Assembly (NCBI RefSeq): GCF_032062135.1
Contig: NC_092862.1
Coordinates: 48,519,015-48,583,014, forward strand
Source: Pyxicephalus adspersus
Taxonomy: Eukaryota > Chordata > Amphibia > Anura > Pyxicephalidae
Length of the DNA: 64,000 bases
Direction of reading: 5' to 3'
Shown one piece after another: positions 54,701 to 64,000 of this stretch. Within the stretch, counting starts at the first letter, position 1; each line of letters starts with the position of its first letter. Under the pieces are notes generated by a model. The model saw nothing but the letters and a program-made list of their open reading frames with translations. It was not told the origin of the DNA and searched no databases. The translations under genes were made by a program, and so were the position numbers.

Positions 54701-55452
54701 AAATTGTAGAAATTCTGTGGCAGGTCTAGGGGGCAGTAATGGATGTATATGTTGTGTGTATTGAAGCTAAATTGTAGTGGTTGCAAATAGAGATGGAAAC
54801 TTAGACAGGCAAAAAGGTCTAATGAGTTAGGGTCCTGGACTTTGGCCAGGGAGGAGAAAGGAGAAAAAAATATCAAAATGAAATGTCGCTGGGGGCATTT
54901 CAGGTCTAATATTTTCAGGTCTGCTGCTACTAGTTTATGGAATTGACAATGACTTGTGTTATATATGCTGTATGCTGCTATTACCTAATCCTTTTTTCCC
55001 CTGATACCTCAACCAAATGATTGGCAGTCATAGCTCACTCTTTACACAGCCACTAAAAACAAGATCACATCCAACAATCGGTTGTTAAAAACAAAACCAA
55101 ATCATTTCTTGTAAAGGTCTTTTTAATTCTGCTGTTTACATAAAGAGGAGTTTAATTTTAACCATGATTGTGTTGGAGAGATGGTTTATACAACCTTTGA
55201 AAAGACAAACGGTGGTGTTGCCAGCCTTATGTCGTTCAGGATATGACATGTAATCTTCTTGTCTTTGCAGAGCACATGTGCACAGTGGTATATTTCGATG
55301 ACTGCATGTCTATCCACCAATGCAAGAATTCCTGCGCCTCTATGGGCGCATCCAAGTACAGATGGTTTCACAATGCATGCTGCGAGTGTGTTGGCCCAGA
55401 GTGTATCGACTATGGAAGCAAAATGGTGAAGTGTATGAACTGCATGGTTTGA
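51484..55452 (+). CDS. TWSG1: TWSG1, Twisted gastrulation BMP signalling modulator (two 3' coding exons; 5' part not found)
   Basis: Join of 51484-51756 and 55271-55452, phase consistent. The first exon encodes [20 protein letters not shown] then [14 protein letters not shown] and [20 protein letters not shown]. The second encodes [40 protein letters not shown] and [19 protein letters not shown]. The conserved cysteines of the C-terminal Twisted-gastrulation domain are all present, with N-glycosylation sequons NYS and NVT. TWSG1 is a secreted protein that binds BMPs and, with chordin, regulates their release. The loop after RALTE carries about two more residues (VDGIK) than the human sequence as recalled. 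The exons for the signal peptide and N-terminal Cys-rich BMP-binding domain are not seen upstream, so the gene is incomplete here. Confidence 0.94.
51757..55270 (+). other. TWSG1 intron, 3.5 kb
   Basis: From GTATTT to TTTGCAG. It holds a poly-C/(CA)n tract at 53,088-53,121. No transposon coding remnant was recognised. Open frames such as 52,779-53,072 carry no known motif. Confidence 0.75.
53088..53121 (+). repeat. Poly-C plus (CA)n microsatellite
   Basis: About 14 C's followed by about ten CA units in the TWSG1 intron. Confidence 0.95.
55271..55452 (+). CDS. TWSG1: TWSG1 terminal coding exon with stop
   Basis: Acceptor TTTGCAG, TGA stop at 55,450-55,452. It encodes most of the C-terminal cysteine-rich domain with CMSIHQC, NACCEC, GPEC and CMNC. 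The human protein as recalled ends with Phe where this one has Val. Confidence 0.97.
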
Positions 55453-56815
55453 AGATATATTCTTCTTATCCACCCCAGTATTTTCTGCCCACTGTATAGA
55501 AATCCTTACCTTCCATTCAGATGAGAACTACAATGAATACAAAAACTGTTATCACGGTCTACTCGGAAAGTTAAACCTTGAGGGACGTCAGCTACTACGT
55601 AGAAGAATACATTGAGTTGTGCAACATTGAGTAGATTTCTTTTTTTTTAACTTTTTTTTTTTTTTTTTTTAATGTAAAGATTTTAGATGCCCATTTCACA
55701 TTCACAGAATGTATTTTTATATGCAATGTTACATTTGAAGTTTTTGTTCTATAGTTTATATTATCTGTTCATCCTTGAGTATTTTTATCTGTCCAATCTC
55801 TTCCCCAGCTACTAGAAGGTAATGGGGGCAAACATGCTTAGAGCTATAATATTACTGCAGTTTAATGAATTTACATAGGAAACCATTGCTGTTTTAGCTT
55901 ATTAGAGTTTGAAAATAATCCCAGCTTCACATTTTTTAGTAATGTACCGTAACTTCTGCACTGTTTGTCATGGAACGGTCCTTACTTGGTGTCCATATTC
56001 TTCCCTTTTAACATTTTTACTTGATGAATAGAGGCTGTTTCCATGGAAGCCACTTATGGTATACATTGCATGGTCTGGGCCGCTTGCTGTCAAATTTGTA
56101 TTCTTGATAGTTCTTAGCACATAAGGGGGTGAAATGGCTGTGGCGTTGGTCCAGTTTGACAAATCCCCTGGTTCATGACAATTGCCACTCCCAGATCCCA
56201 TTCTCTGCACAAACAAACCAGGTAAACTGAAGCATCAGCCATGTTACTTGTAATGTATATAGATTCCATAACTCCTCTACCACCATATGTGGCCTGCTGA
56301 ATAAAGAAAATGTTTAGATCATGTAACATGCAAAACAAAAGTTTTAATAAATTCTGGCACCATGAGTTCATGTTATGCTGGCAATGCAGATCCTTTATTT
56401 TTGAATTTGTAGGGTACCTAATTGGGAGATGTGCTGGCCACAGTAAAGGTGGGAGAACTGGGGGCTGAGATTTTTTTTGAAGGGAATGCACAAAACTAAA
56501 TGTTGGGTGTGCAAAATAAGTGTAGTTCTTTACAGCACCTGCCAAAATCTGCTGTAAAAAGGTACCTAGTCATTTCTTGTATTCTCTAGAGCACTGTGGA
56601 TTGAATGTACTCTTCTGGAAAGACCACATTTGCTGTAAAAGTATATTTGCTCCAGTCTTTTTTCACCCTCCTCTTGGGGAACATTCCCTTTTCTTGCACT
56701 TTCACTTCTGTTGTATTGTTGCCATAAACATCTTTATTTTTAAGACAGTTTGTATTTAAAATTCTTTACTTTTTGGGTACAAATAAAGTTTATTTTATGT
56801 TTTAAAAATGTATTA
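55453..56815 (+). other. TWSG1: TWSG1 3' UTR
   Basis: AU-rich, with a long T run at about 55,640-55,670. AATAAA hexamers occur at 56,301-56,306, 56,346-56,351 and 56,782-56,787. The last, followed by a T-rich stretch, is the most likely main signal. The extent is inferred. Confidence 0.65.
56782..56787 (+). terminator. Likely TWSG1 polyadenylation signal
   Basis: AATAAA followed by gtttattttatgttttaaaa. Two alternatives lie about 440-480 bases upstream. Confidence 0.6.
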
Positions 56816-59800
56816 CAAAATGTCATCAATAACTTGGTGCATTACAGGATAAGCCACAATTTTGCTGACCCATCTGGCTTTAAAGTTACATGAGTACTCT
56901 GCACTGCGTACAATGTCAGGGGCATATAAATACATGTTGATGTGATGCGCATACATACAGGGTACAATCCAGGTGACATCTTTGGTCTAGTAAAACAATA
57001 AACGTTTGATACAACTGGACAGTAAATGTTGAAAACCAAGAAGATTAAGCAAGTGTTCTAAGCTATTGCAATGATGCTTATCTCGAGCAACACAGGAAAA
57101 GCTGTAGGGGTCATTATAAACAAAGGAAATTAATTTTGTAACCATGATGGTGATTGACATGAAAGGGATAGTAATCAAAGGGGGAGTAACAAATAAATAT
57201 TGTAATATAGATTCCATAGTTCTCAGATATCAAATGCTAGAAGGTTATTTTTTTTTACAGTATGTGCTTATCATTGACCATGATCCAGTTGAGTTGGTTG
57301 GGTGTGATTGCTGCTAAAGAAAGGGTTTTGGGGTAGCCAAGCCTCAGCTAAAGTTACCTAAGTTACCACAAGAATATAGGATTGCAAGCGTAGGGGATTT
57401 GATTTTCCAGTTTACTAAAAAAGCCAGTGAGGAAGGTTAAGGGGTACATGTGGCGATCTGGGCATTAGGGCAGGACCAACACACAAGACTGGGAACTAGG
57501 AAGAGGAGCAGAAGAAAGTGGTGTTGCCTGCAACAAAACAGGTCCCAAGCCAACATCTGATTCATGATTTGGCCTAGTCAAAAAGTCTACTAGTCCACAG
57601 CCTGGTCTATTTTCTATCTGTGGACAGTGAAAAAAAGAGACTGTTTCTACTCTGGTCAAATGTATCCAGATGATAACCCTGTGAGGTCCCTAGCTCCCTA
57701 AATGACCTTATTCTTACCTGATCATAGTGTTTGAGTTCATGCAGGAGGGGTTGTAATTGTGCACCCAAGATACTAATGAACGCCCTGATTTCAGGGAAAA
57801 TCCAGGGGAAACTGACCACCTTTCATTATCTAAATACATAAAGTAAAAAAGTCTTATTATAGATCCAAGAAATTCCATCAAGGCCAGAGGATTACCTGGT
57901 AGGGGTGGAATGTATTGCATCATGTGGATCAGACATGGTCAAACTACAGCCTCTGGACTTTTTAATCTGGCCTGTCAAATATTGCTACAAATTTGTCCAC
58001 TAGCAAAAAAATGTGACCAACACTGTTCCTACTGAAATTGAATGTAAGTTTTCATTTACTTTTAAGTAATGGCTTTTATACATAATTTATATCCGTTCAT
58101 ACAAAAAAATCTCCATCCATCTGATACTGCACATGTAGATGCAAGAGGGGCTTCCATAACTCTATCTTGCAAAGAATGTGATGACATGCATTACTAATTA
58201 GGGTACTGCTTAACAACCGCCAGCTTAACTAATGATTTTATGACTAGCTTTCCCAAGCACACAGAGGCAAATTTTTTACTAAGGGACACCAATTCCAAAC
58301 CAGCAAGCCGTTGCTTTCAAAATTTAAATCAAAATATTGGATAAGTATATGAGAAAGTAGTGACATCTTGGATAAATGCTTCATTCAGTCTCCAGTGCAA
58401 GGATTGGGGCGAGGAGTGAGCCAGGTGTTTGTTCATTTATTTACACATAGGTATGATCTGAGAAAGTGATGTTATTGACTTGACCTGAAACAAGCAACAA
58501 ATGTGTGATTAATCCAGAAGTAATCAATTCTGGTGTAAGACTGGCATGGCTGGGAAAAAAGTAAAATCTTTTGGGTTCAAGACACACCAAACATTTATAA
58601 GCTGATTTTGAATGCAAGACCACGCTTGAGACCTCTAACTACAGAATGAGAGATATCGGTAGACTTGCGCAATGTGCCAACTTCCAGGGTTTGTGTAAAA
58701 TTTGAAGTCTCCCCCAAAATTCAGTAGACCCTCTCCGAACTCTGCCAGCCACTCTAGCTCCTCTTCAGAAACTAGGTAGTACACAGAGGCTAAGATGACT
58801 GTGTTGCCATAAAGCATACCTTTGACCAAAAACAAAAAGGCCCTGCCATCAAAGCACATGTCCCTAGATCACCAAGGAGCAAAATTATCAAGGAGTATAC
58901 TCAGACCTTTCAATAAAGAATCTGGGGAACACTCATAATAACATAAAAGACATCTCCTGAGTTTGAGAACTATGTATTTTCTGAAATGGGTTGCCTGTAG
59001 ATACATCAACTTGACTTCATGCCTATAAATCTGTTAGAAGTGGTATATGTTTTTCTCGAGCATTGAGACCTTTAACATTTAAAGGTTATTTGGTTATATT
59101 ATAAGGGAGCAGAAAGAAGATCTCCTAACCACAAGAATTCTGTAGGAAGCGGAAACTAGTACAAGAAAAAAGGGCTATGGGGTACTCTGAGATCCCAAGC
59201 AAGTGATACAGGTAACTATGTATCTATCTATGTAAGCAACAATCTTCCAATCCAGTATCTTGTAGAGGGCCTCCACCATCACCCACAAAGAGAGACAAGT
59301 CAAGCAGAACCTCCAGGTATTGAAACACAGGATATAGAGGACCAGAGGTGGTCCAGAAATAAAGCAAAATGATACTGCACTAAATAGCCAGCAACCTGCA
59401 TTTTTGGAAATGCTTTGGCAGCAGTAAGACCTCTTATAGGACAAACACTCACAAGCATGACATAAATTGTGTAATTTGGGAGGTCTAATACATCATAAAA
59501 AAATTTTTAATTAAAAAAAAATGTTTTTAACCCAAAATCACAAAAACTATAAAGGGAACTATTACAGGGAAAATGGCTAAATTGCAATCTGACATGAAAG
59601 AAACCTTATAGATGATGAAGTGGTGATAGTGCTGAGGAAGCTTCGGGATGGTGGCACACTGTGGTCTCTACCTTCAAAATGGAAAAACTGGTACAGCTGG
59701 TACAACGAAAAATTATTAAGCCTAAGGAAGGTATTCACATACGTATGTTACACATAAAGGTATCAGGGAGTCCTTGGGAGATGTGAGAGAAACCAGGTGA

Positions 59801-60359
59801 TGGTCACATTAGATGGATGATATGACAAGGCTTTGTTACATATGTGTAGTATTACATGGTGCCATATTCTCATATAGCATTAAAATAGGACAATCTTGCC
59901 TGTGACAGTGATATGCCACCCTATACCATATAATAAAGCTGTCAATTGTCAAGCTGTCAAGGACATCTTGGTCAACTCATAATGTTTTAACGTGAGGCTA
60001 CGGATCTTTCATTTAGGCATGAGTGCAATAAAACATTATTTTTATAGATTAGAATCAATATTGTATTTTTATGTTCGGGAATTGAGGCTATGGTATGTAT
60101 GATGTGGCTTATTATGCTGTGCAATGTTGTACCAAATTACTAAGGTGCTATTAAATTTTTTCCTGCTCTTATATAACATTGTTTGCGATGATGAGCAGTA
60201 ACGATAGCGTCTTTGGATGTGATAAAAAGAAAGGTAACTCTGAGAGAACTACAACCTCTGCGCTTTCAGCTTATAGCCGACTTCTGGATATTTACAAATC
60301 AGATACATTTTGCATTGTTTAAGGTAAAATATGAAAATAAATAATGATATTCCTTATAT
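56816..60359. other. Intergenic region between TWSG1 and the next promoter
   Basis: Mostly unidentified. It contains a degenerate minus-strand LINE endonuclease (about 58,320-59,095) and a short segment near 57,936-57,990 (tggtcaaactacagcctctg gactttttaatctggcctgt) that resembles the inverted-repeat end of hAT/Charlie-type elements. Confidence 0.6.
58320..59095 (-). pseudogene. Old LINE (L1/Tx1-type) endonuclease remnant
   Basis: Read on the minus strand across several frames: LMYLQATHFRK near 58,995 (family LQETHF), CFDGRAFLFLVKGMLYGNTV and ILASVYYLVSEEELEW (58,859-58,770; the family pattern is DxxGRYxxLxGxLxGxxxxLxSVYxPN), LLNFGGDFKFYTNP (family GGDFN; here the Asn is replaced by Lys), and SYTRIDYFWIN near 58,530 (family RID). 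The order and spacing fit the endonuclease domain of an L1-type ORF2. It is heavily mutated and far older than LINE-A. Confidence 0.65.
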
Positions 60360-60890
60360 CAGAGGTAGGCAAACTCTGTCCCTTAGGCCAGATACAGCCT
60401 AGCCAATATTCCAGTCTGGCCTAACGCCCCCCTAGTATTTTATTGTTGGATCCGGCCTAATTGAATTGTTGTGTTATCGCAAGTTCCTGTGATATCATCG
60501 AGTTCTCCCACAGTAACCCCAATTACAATGCCTACAGAGCAGAAACAACGCGCAGCTACCAGTGCCTGGAAGGTTGACCTCAAACGTTGTGTCTTCAAAC
60601 AAATTATTCTTTGTCCAACGCTGCAACAAAGCCCTGTGTTTAGTGTGCAACGACACCAACAGCACTTTCAAGCGGTCAAATCTCAAGGGGCATTTCGATT
60701 CCAAGCACGCGCACACGTACAGAGTCTACACTGAGGATGAGCGACTGAGGCTGCTCGCTTGCAGTCATGGTTGGATAAAACCTTTCCTTGGACACCTTGT
60801 TTCTTCTGGCCTAGTGTGCATTCTTGACCTCCTGAAATGGCCTAGTAGTCTAAAAAGTAAATGTTTTATTTATTTTTATGAAAGTTTATG
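60360..60890 (+). mobile_element. hAT-type element fragment with BED-like zinc finger
   Basis: Starts cagaggtaggcaaactctgt cccttaggccagatacagcc, a Charlie-type hAT inverted repeat. It is followed by a reading frame with PTEQKQRAATSAWKVDLKR and, after a one-base frame change near 60,600, KLFFVQRCNKALCLVCNDTN, then STFKRSNLKGHFDSKHAHTY. C-x2-C...H-x4-H with LVCN and KRSNLKGH is the zinc-finger start of the hAT-derived GTF2IRD2/ZBED-like transposases. The catalytic part and the right end are missing. Confidence 0.75.
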
Positions 60891-60891
60891 A
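60534..60891 (+). pseudogene. hAT transposase N-terminal fragment
   Basis: Covers the zinc finger described for the hAT element and extends to EDERLRLLACSHGWIKPFL before losing similarity. The finger's Cys and His residues are all retained, but the frame change just before it and the loss of the catalytic core indicate a relic. It lies about 300 bases upstream of the candidate RALBP1 promoter. Confidence 0.7.
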
Positions 60892-61119
60892 AAAAGTAAA
60901 CCATAATGAGGAAGTAAAGTTATGACAGTTTGTACATTTGATCCTTTGAGCTGCCTCTAATAATATAGAAAATGACTCTTTATTAAAGTAGTGATTGGAA
61001 CTGTGGGCAGCCACAACATGGCAGTGCTGGCCTTTCTACGCTATCATTCACTCCATCCGAAATCCTATTACACTCCGATCACTAGAGCACCACACAACAC
61101 AGTCGTTCTGGTCTCCATC

Positions 61120-61368
61120 ACGTGCCCCGCCTAGACGACGCGCCCTGCCTACAATTCACAGCGTTATGACTCCGGGAAAATGGCGGCCAGTCAGTGCGCG
61201 GTCCAGCTGTAGTGGAGACACTTAGGAGTGCTGTGTTTTACTCTGTCGATGTCCTGTACTTAGTGCTATGAGAGCTGGACAATACGCTGCTTCCTGCCTC
61301 GTACTGAGGACAGGAGGAAGAGGAAGACATTCTCCCAGTGACAGTACGAGGCGGAGGGGAGGACACAG
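61120..61368 (+). promoter_or_regulatory. RALBP1: Candidate promoter and non-coding first exon of RALBP1
   Basis: A CpG-containing segment (for example gcccgcctagacgacgcgcc and cagtgcgcggtcc) with gggaaaatggcggccag at 61,174-61,190, matching the YY1 consensus AANATGGCGGC common at the transcription starts of housekeeping genes. It ends in a clear splice donor, gaggacacag|gtaagagc (61,368/61,369). No long reading frame is present, as expected for a 5' UTR exon. In human the gene after TWSG1, on the same strand, is RALBP1, whose first exon is non-coding. The gene name is therefore inferred from synteny and not read from protein sequence. Confidence 0.5.
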
Positions 61369-62029
61369 GTAAGAGCAATGTGTGAGAGTATACCTGTCAC
61401 ACGAATGTCTTGTGCCACTTTATAAATACATATACAGGGCCTCAGCTGTCTGTGCTGGCCAGGTGAATGCAGCCTTTTACATGGTGTGTATGGACAGATG
61501 TGGTGGCCTCATGTACCACACATTGTGTGTAGTGTGTATTGTGTTATATATTGTGTGTAGTGTGTATATTGTATATTGTGTGTTAGTCTTGACAGTGCCA
61601 TTCACAAAAAACATGGACACATCAGCTCATGTATCACCTGGAAGGAAGGTTTCCATGTAATCACATCACCTGGAAGATCTGAATCTTCAAGGCTGCTTTG
61701 CTTCTAGTACCCATAGGACTATTTGTGCCATAGGCTATAGTTTGAACTTTCGTCCCGTTCTTAGTCTTCTATATGCCTAGAAGCATTGATTCCTACCTGC
61801 TGATCGGAGAGCTGGGATGTGTGGGACCTCTGCAGAGAGACCACTGTTTCCATATAGAGAGACAATGTCCATCTCTACTTAATGGCCTTTATTTTTAACT
61901 GTACCTGTTTCTGCCCCCAAAAGAAAATGATCTGTAAAACGTTGTACAGTTTTCATGCACCTGGCATGTTTTTAGGTTTAGCTGTCACATAGCTGTCATA
62001 TTTATCTCTAGAATACTTTGTTCTGATTG

Positions 62030-62250
62030 ACTAAATTACTGCAATTTGCCCGGGTCCTGTGGCTGCAAAACAAGCCCAAATCATCACCCCTCCACCACGG
62101 TGGTTGGCAGGTCGCTATGAAGTTTGTGTTGCTGTGTTTAGTTTTCACCAAACATCATTACTTTGGTCTCATCTGTCCAAAGGACATTTTTTCCAGTAGT
62201 GGTTTGTTCTGATGCAACTTTGCAAACCTAAACTGTGCTGCCATGTTCTG
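62030..62250 (-). repeat. Tc1-like transposon fragment
   Basis: The text aacaagcccaaatcatcacc cctccaccacggtggttggc and catctgtccaaaggacattt...gatgcaactttgcaaaccta aactgtgctgccatgttctg belongs to a Tc1-type family common in frogs and fish (minus-strand transposase). Only an internal part remains. Confidence 0.6.
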
Positions 62251-62507
62251 GAAAAACAACATGTTGAAACAACAAAATGTTACAATCTGTTTAATTAGTT
62301 GAATATATTATAAACCCTGCCTACCTAGTCGCTGGAGGATCTGAAGAAGATTGTACATTGTGATGTGTGTGGGGAGCACCAAGAAACACTATAGAAATTC
62401 CATTCATACTGTACAGCTCTGGTGAAAAATGATGGAATCACTACTCATGGAGAATGTTCATGCAGCAAAAGACAAATCATTACTATTAGACTTTATAAAG
62501 CAGAAAC

Positions 62508-62615
62508 ATATTACGCAGTTCTGTACAATAAATAGGGATTACAAATGACAGACAGATGTAGACAGTGACACAGGAGAAGGAGAGGATCCTGCCCAGAAGA
62601 GCTTACACTCTAACA
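62508..62615 (-). repeat. Short interspersed repeat copy inside the Tc1 remnant
   Basis: Reads acgcagttctgtacaataaa taggga, acaaatgacagacagatgta and gcccagaagagcttacactc; reverse orientation. Confidence 0.82.
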
Positions 62616-62816
62616 GATGACACAAGGCTATTGTATTGAACAGCTGAACGTTCTGGCTTTGTAATTATAGGTTGCGTTGTTGTAATTATCGGCACGTGTT
62701 TTGTTTAGACCAAGTAGTAAATAATATGGAATCAACTCAAAAAATTCCACTTGGTACTTTGTTGCACCTCCTCTGGCTTTAATAACACGTTGCACTTTTT
62801 GAGGCATGGACTTCAC

Positions 62817-62999
62817 CAGGGGTGCCCACACTTTATTTGGCTTGCCAGCTACTTTTAAAATGATCTACCCACAATAAAAACTTGGACTTAATAACTCCTG
62901 TGCGCGGTAGAGTTTATTTTGAAAGGCAGGCCTCCGTGATCTACTCGCGTTGCCTTGCGATCTACTGGTAGATCGCGATCCACCTGTTGGGCACCCCTG
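62817..62999. mobile_element. hAT-type MITE, 183 bp, with exact 8-bp duplication
   Basis: The ends CAGGGGTGCCCA and TGGGCACCCCTG are perfect inverted repeats. The 8-bp GACTTCAC occurs on both sides (62,809-62,816 and 63,000-63,007), the hAT signature. The interior has tctactggtagatcgcgatc. Non-coding. Confidence 0.92.
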
Positions 63000-63116
63000 G
63001 ACTTCACTATTGAAAAACAATACTTTCCTTCAATCAGGTTCCAACTTTTTTGTATAGCAGTTGGCAGAATAGCTTTGTAGGATGGAGCCCTTATTTAGGT
63101 ATTTACTGTTTTTTAG

Positions 63117-63242
63117 TAAACAGTATTTATATAGCGCCAACATATTACGCAGCGCTGTACATTGAATAGGGCTTGTAAATGACAGATACAGTGACACAGG
63201 AGGAGGAGAGGACCCTGCCCAGAAGAGCTTACAATCTAAGAG
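63117..63242 (-). repeat. Short interspersed repeat copy
   Basis: tatttatatagcgccaacat attacgcagcgctgtacatt ... ggagaggaccctgcccagaa gagcttacaatcta; reverse strand, nearly complete apart from the AAT tail. Confidence 0.87.
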
Positions 63243-64000
63243 ATATCTATTCTATATAGTGATATAGGTATAGAAGAGATGGGTCGGTGGGTGGGGGTGC
63301 AATGAGGAACAGAGAAAAGGGAAGGCCATGGGTAAGTGGAGTTCAGTGACTTGATTTAAATGATGTAACAATTATCAGACAGAGCAGGAGCACAATACTG
63401 AGGAGAGGACTTGTCATAGAACATAAATTTTAATTTAAAAGTAGACCTGGAATATTTTTTGGCCATGTGCTCTTCTATCATCTACATCTCTAACTTCTGT
63501 GTTGTACTTATTTTATGTATATGACTTTACTATGTGTTAAAACATTACTACCCGGACTCTCTGTCATTATCTGTCATCCTGGTTAAAAAGAAAATGTTTG
63601 TCTAAATACATCCATTTCTTTTTCCGAGACTTCAAAGGTTTACTCTGAACTCCGATAACATCTCAGAAGTTTTATAGCTGCAATTTTATTTTCAAGCACA
63701 AGATGTTTTTGTATTTGGAGCCTGCTGCCTGTAAAAATTCCTGGATTAACTGCTGCCTTTCAGGAGATCATCAGATGTGCAATGTCATTCTCATTGCCTG
63801 CATACCAAAGCAACAACAATGTCTAACTCAACTACCTGGAATGTGAACGCCTGAAATAAGCAACATAAATAGAAAAACAAACACCATTGTATATAATATA
63901 GTAATTGCTGAAGGTTAGAACACTGCTTTTTACAAAATATATCATGCAGCTTAAAGAGGATTGTGTAGCGTGTTTACATCTCTGACCTCCACTTTGTTAC

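Larger units (their letters stand above)
62414..63090 (-). mobile_element. Tc1-like element remnant with two nested repeats
   Basis: Begins after TA (62,412-62,413) with cagctctggtgaaaaatgat. On the minus strand it carries the transposase C-terminus SMPQKVQRVIKARGGATKY (about 62,810-62,755). It is interrupted by a short repeat (62,508-62,615) and by a hAT MITE (62,817-62,999). Confidence 0.7.
61369..64000 (+). other. Putative first intron of RALBP1, repeat-rich
   Basis: No coding exon was recognised up to the window end. It contains a Tc1-related fragment (about 62,030-62,250), a Tc1-like remnant (62,414-63,090) carrying a short repeat and a hAT MITE, and another short repeat copy (63,117-63,242). 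Confidence 0.5.

Noticed and set aside
57465..57923. Minus-strand frames considered as the reverse-transcriptase part of the old LINE at 58.3-59.1 kb
   Set aside because: Only weak, unordered similarity to RT blocks and no catalytic motif, so they are left out of the remnant.
61382..61660. 92-codon frame just after the candidate RALBP1 first exon
   Set aside because: Starts beyond the splice donor, is made of TGTGTATTG-type repeats, and has no similarity to RALBP1.

Overview
This is vertebrate nuclear DNA: intron-exon genes with GT/AG splice sites, long introns, microsatellites and dense transposon remnants. The repeat set (Tc1/mariner, piggyBac-like and Harbinger-like MITEs, hAT, Tx1/L1 and CR1/L2 LINEs, and a short repeat ending in a 'ggcgctatataaat' motif plus AAT repeats) together with the coding sequences points to an amphibian, most probably a frog. 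That taxonomic call is inference. Every recognised gene lies on the + strand.

Region 1 (1 to about 26,970) is the body of ANKRD12, a nuclear ankyrin-repeat co-regulator. Nine coding exons can be spliced in phase from 4,924 to the stop at 25,794. They encode about 1,877 residues: ankyrin repeats, one giant 4.47-kb exon with an acid/lysine-rich middle, and the conserved C-terminus. The first roughly 100 residues lie upstream of the window. A 3' UTR with a terminal AATAAA follows. The introns hold a broken mariner, a triple nest (LINE > short repeat > piggyBac-like MITE) and a second piggyBac-like MITE.

Region 2 (about 27 to 47 kb) is intergenic and dominated by a transposon nest. A Tc1-like element starting at 30,965 is split by a 10.6-kb Tx1/L1-type LINE (31,780-42,423), flanked by a 15-bp target-site duplication. 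That LINE is itself split by a second, 5'-truncated LINE (35,748-38,719, 11-bp duplication) and by a 0.9-kb palindrome-rich terminal-inverted-repeat element (38,992-39,889).

Region 3 (about 47 to 56.8 kb) holds TWSG1 (Twisted gastrulation, a secreted BMP modulator). Only its last two coding exons are recognisable (51,484-51,756 and 55,271-55,452), followed by a 3' UTR ending near 56.8 kb. A GC-rich segment with a strong splice donor near 47.23 kb may be its promoter and first exon. The exons for the signal peptide and N-terminal cysteine-rich domain were not found.

Region 4 (about 57 to 64 kb) has an old LINE endonuclease remnant, a hAT transposase fragment, and a CpG-containing segment with a YY1-like ATGGCGGC motif and a donor at 61,369. 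By gene order (ANKRD12-TWSG1-RALBP1, all in the same direction in human) this is probably the RALBP1 first exon. The window ends in what would be that gene's first intron, which carries more nested repeats.

The genes do not form a pathway: they are a chromatin co-regulator, a BMP modulator and, if inferred correctly, a Ral effector kept together by conserved synteny. No prokaryote-like system, CRISPR array, tRNA or rRNA was seen.
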